From Clostridia bacterium (lineage in GTDB: Bacteria > Bacillota_A > Clostridia > Christensenellales > Aristaeellaceae): 5,997 nt of DNA. The position numbers and the translations under genes are program-made. The notes under the pieces are model-generated. The model saw nothing but the letters and a program-made list of their open reading frames with translations. It was not told where the DNA came from and searched no databases. The stretch lies in the NCBI GenBank assembly GCA_017648805.1, contig JAGCIC010000161.1, positions 1-5,997 on the forward strand, written 5' to 3'. Shown here piece after piece: positions 4,941 to 5,997 of this stretch; position 1 is the stretch's first letter, and the number at the start of each line of letters is the position of its first letter.

Positions 4941-5425
4941 CCCAGTCTTCCAAGGGCGTACTTAAGCCCAGGACCGCGATAGTTATCATAATCCTCAGCG
5001 TGGCGGGGCTGTACGGGCTTGACGCGCTGGGGCGCTGGGCCATATCAAAGGGCTGGATCGGCAACATGCTGGGCAGCGTTGTGCTGTGGCTGGCGGCGGT
5101 GGCGGCGTTCGTGTACATCCTGAGGAAATACTGCCTGAACTGCATTTACGAGCTGGATGGGCAGAAGCTGTCGTTCTACCGGGTGTTCTTCATAAAGCCC
5201 CGGCTGGAGGAGGCGCTTCTGACCCGGGAGATACTGTTTTTCGGGGACGAAGCCAAAGCGGAAAGCAAGTACGCCGTAAAAAAGCGAAAAAATTATTCCT
5301 ACAAATACAGCCCCTACCCCCGGCAGGCGATAGTGCTTAAGCGGGAGGGCAGGCATGTGCTTATCCGTTTTAATCCCATGCCCGAACTGGTTCAGGCGCT
5401 GAACGACATCTTTAAAAAGAAATAG
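4937..5425 (+). CDS. Two-helix membrane protein with cytoplasmic PH-like domain, function unknown
   Basis: The 162-residue protein has two predicted helices (about 13-32 and 44-63) joined by a short loop, then a basic soluble domain (about 64-162). The alternating strands YELDGQKLSFYRVF and REILFF, then QAIVLKREGRHVLIRFNP and a final helix (PELVQALNDIF), have the layout of bacterial PH-like domains in small membrane proteins of Bacillota. Many Lys, Arg and Tyr residues (109-125) could face lipid headgroups. No catalytic residues are visible. Its start overlaps the upstream stop (ATGA), with GGGGAG 8 nt before the ATG, implying translational coupling and a joint function with the preceding protein. 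It is the last gene of the operon and its stop codon lies in the terminator stem. Confidence 0.72.
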   Translation: MTQSSKGVLKPRTAIVIIILSVAGLYGLDALGRWAISKGWIGNMLGSVVLWLAAVAAFVYILRKYCLNCIYELDGQKLSFYRVFFIKPRLEEALLTREILFFGDEAKAESKYAVKKRKNYSYKYSPYPRQAIVLKREGRHVLIRFNPMPELVQALNDIFKKK

Positions 5426-5465
5426 CCGCCCGGGCCGCGTTTAACGCGGCCGCCGCGGCTTTTTT
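5424..5465 (+). terminator. Terminator of the antiporter operon
   Basis: An inner stem GGCCGCG/CGCGGCC (5433-5439/5445-5451) encloses a TTTAA loop. An outer stem AGCCGC/GCGGCT (5424-5429/5455-5460), separated from it by a 3x3 internal loop, leads directly to TTTTTT (5460-5465). The outer stem includes the last two bases of the upstream TAG stop. Confidence 0.88.
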
Positions 5466-5501
5466 AGATCCATCATAAGCAAAACGAATAAGGAGGCGCA
5501 T

Positions 5502-5997
5502 ATGGCTTACATACCGGACGAACACCGCTACGAGAACATGGTATACCGCCGCTGCGGCTTTAGCGGCATCCTTCTGCCCGCCATCTCCCTGGGGCTGTGG
5601 CACAACTTCGGGGACATCACTCCCTTCGGACAGCAGCAGAGCGTGCTGCGCGCGGCTTTCGACAGCGGCATCACCCACTTCGACCTGGCCAACAACTACG
5701 GCCCGCCCTACGGGGAAGCCGAGCGCAATTTCGGCATCCACATGGACAGGGACTGGCACACCCACCGCGACGAACTGATCATCTCTACCAAGGCGGGCTA
5801 CGACATGTGGCCGGGCCCCTACGGCGACCACGGCAGCCGCAAGTACCTGATCGCGTCCCTGGACCAGTCCCTAAAGCGCATGCATCTGGACTATGTGGAC
5901 ATATTCTACCACCACCGCCCCGACCCGGACACGCCCATCGAGGAGACAATGGGCGCGCTGGACCATATAGTCAGAAGCGGCAAGGCGCTGTACGCGG
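5502..5997 (+). CDS. gpr: Aldo/keto reductase of the YghZ/Gpr (AKR14) type, partial at window end
   Basis: The first 165 residues of an expected 330-350 are present and the frame is open to the window edge. Identity to E. coli YghZ is high in blocks: SLGLWHNFG (29-37), GITHFDLANNYGPP (56-69), DELIISTKAGYDMWPGPYG (90-108), SRKYL, SLDQSLKRM and DYVDIFYHHR (130-139). The AKR catalytic tetrad is intact as D61, Y66, K97 and H138. YghZ/Gpr reduces L-glyceraldehyde 3-phosphate and related aldehydes such as methylglyoxal with NADPH in the cytoplasm; exact substrate choice here is inferred. AAGGAGG (5490-5496) lies 5 nt before the ATG. The gene starts only 36 bp after the operon terminator and no good promoter is visible between them, so its transcription start is unclear. 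Its Ile codons are mainly ATC (9 of 12), unlike the MgtC-like gene upstream. Confidence 0.93.
   Translation, partial: MAYIPDEHRYENMVYRRCGFSGILLPAISLGLWHNFGDITPFGQQQSVLRAAFDSGITHFDLANNYGPPYGEAERNFGIHMDRDWHTHRDELIISTKAGYDMWPGPYGDHGSRKYLIASLDQSLKRMHLDYVDIFYHHRPDPDTPIEETMGALDHIVRSGKALYA

Overview
The window looks like chromosomal DNA of a GC-rich member of the Bacillota, probably an uncultured or gut-type Clostridia. This is inferred from strong AAGGAG-type ribosome-binding sites, consensus sigma-A promoters, a tRNA without an encoded CCA, the small secreted protein with an H-x3-C/C-x2-C tail, and heavy use of the ATA (Ile) and AGG (Arg) codons despite high GC. No 16S or other taxonomic marker is present, so the assignment is tentative.

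Layout. Positions 1-100 hold the last codons of a gene whose C-terminus resembles MurA, closed by a perfect 11-bp-stem terminator. Positions 101-331 hold no supportable gene. At 332-537 is a complete stand-alone tRNA-Leu(GAG) unit: a perfect TTGACA-17-TATAAT promoter, the tRNA, and two intrinsic terminators in a row. Positions 540-670 contain a 20-bp patch built from tRNA-Leu sequence, followed by three perfect 12-bp tandem repeats. This resembles a decayed tyrosine-integrase attachment site, but no integrase is present. Positions 676-1846 (minus strand) carry a YdjM-family (DUF457) membrane protein with its own promoter and terminator, and upstream of it a small secreted protein with a Cys/His tail.

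The 183-bp region 1847-2029 is divergent. It holds an extended -10 promoter to the left, a perfect consensus promoter to the right and a 13-bp palindrome between them. To the right runs an operon of four genes (2030-5425): a CPA2-type cation/proton antiporter with a DD ion-binding pair, a divergent MgtC/SapB-family membrane protein, a single-pass protein with an extracytoplasmic domain resembling part of a solute-binding protein, and a two-helix membrane protein with a cytoplasmic domain that looks like bacterial PH. The last pair overlap at ATGA, and the operon ends in a GC-rich terminator with six Ts. I infer a membrane ion or envelope homeostasis module. The antiporter and MgtC-like protein are recognisable; the last two are not characterised families to me.

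At the right edge the first 165 residues of a YghZ/Gpr-type aldo/keto reductase begin behind a strong ribosome-binding site and run off the window. Its codon choice (ATC rather than ATA for Ile) differs from that of the MgtC-like gene.
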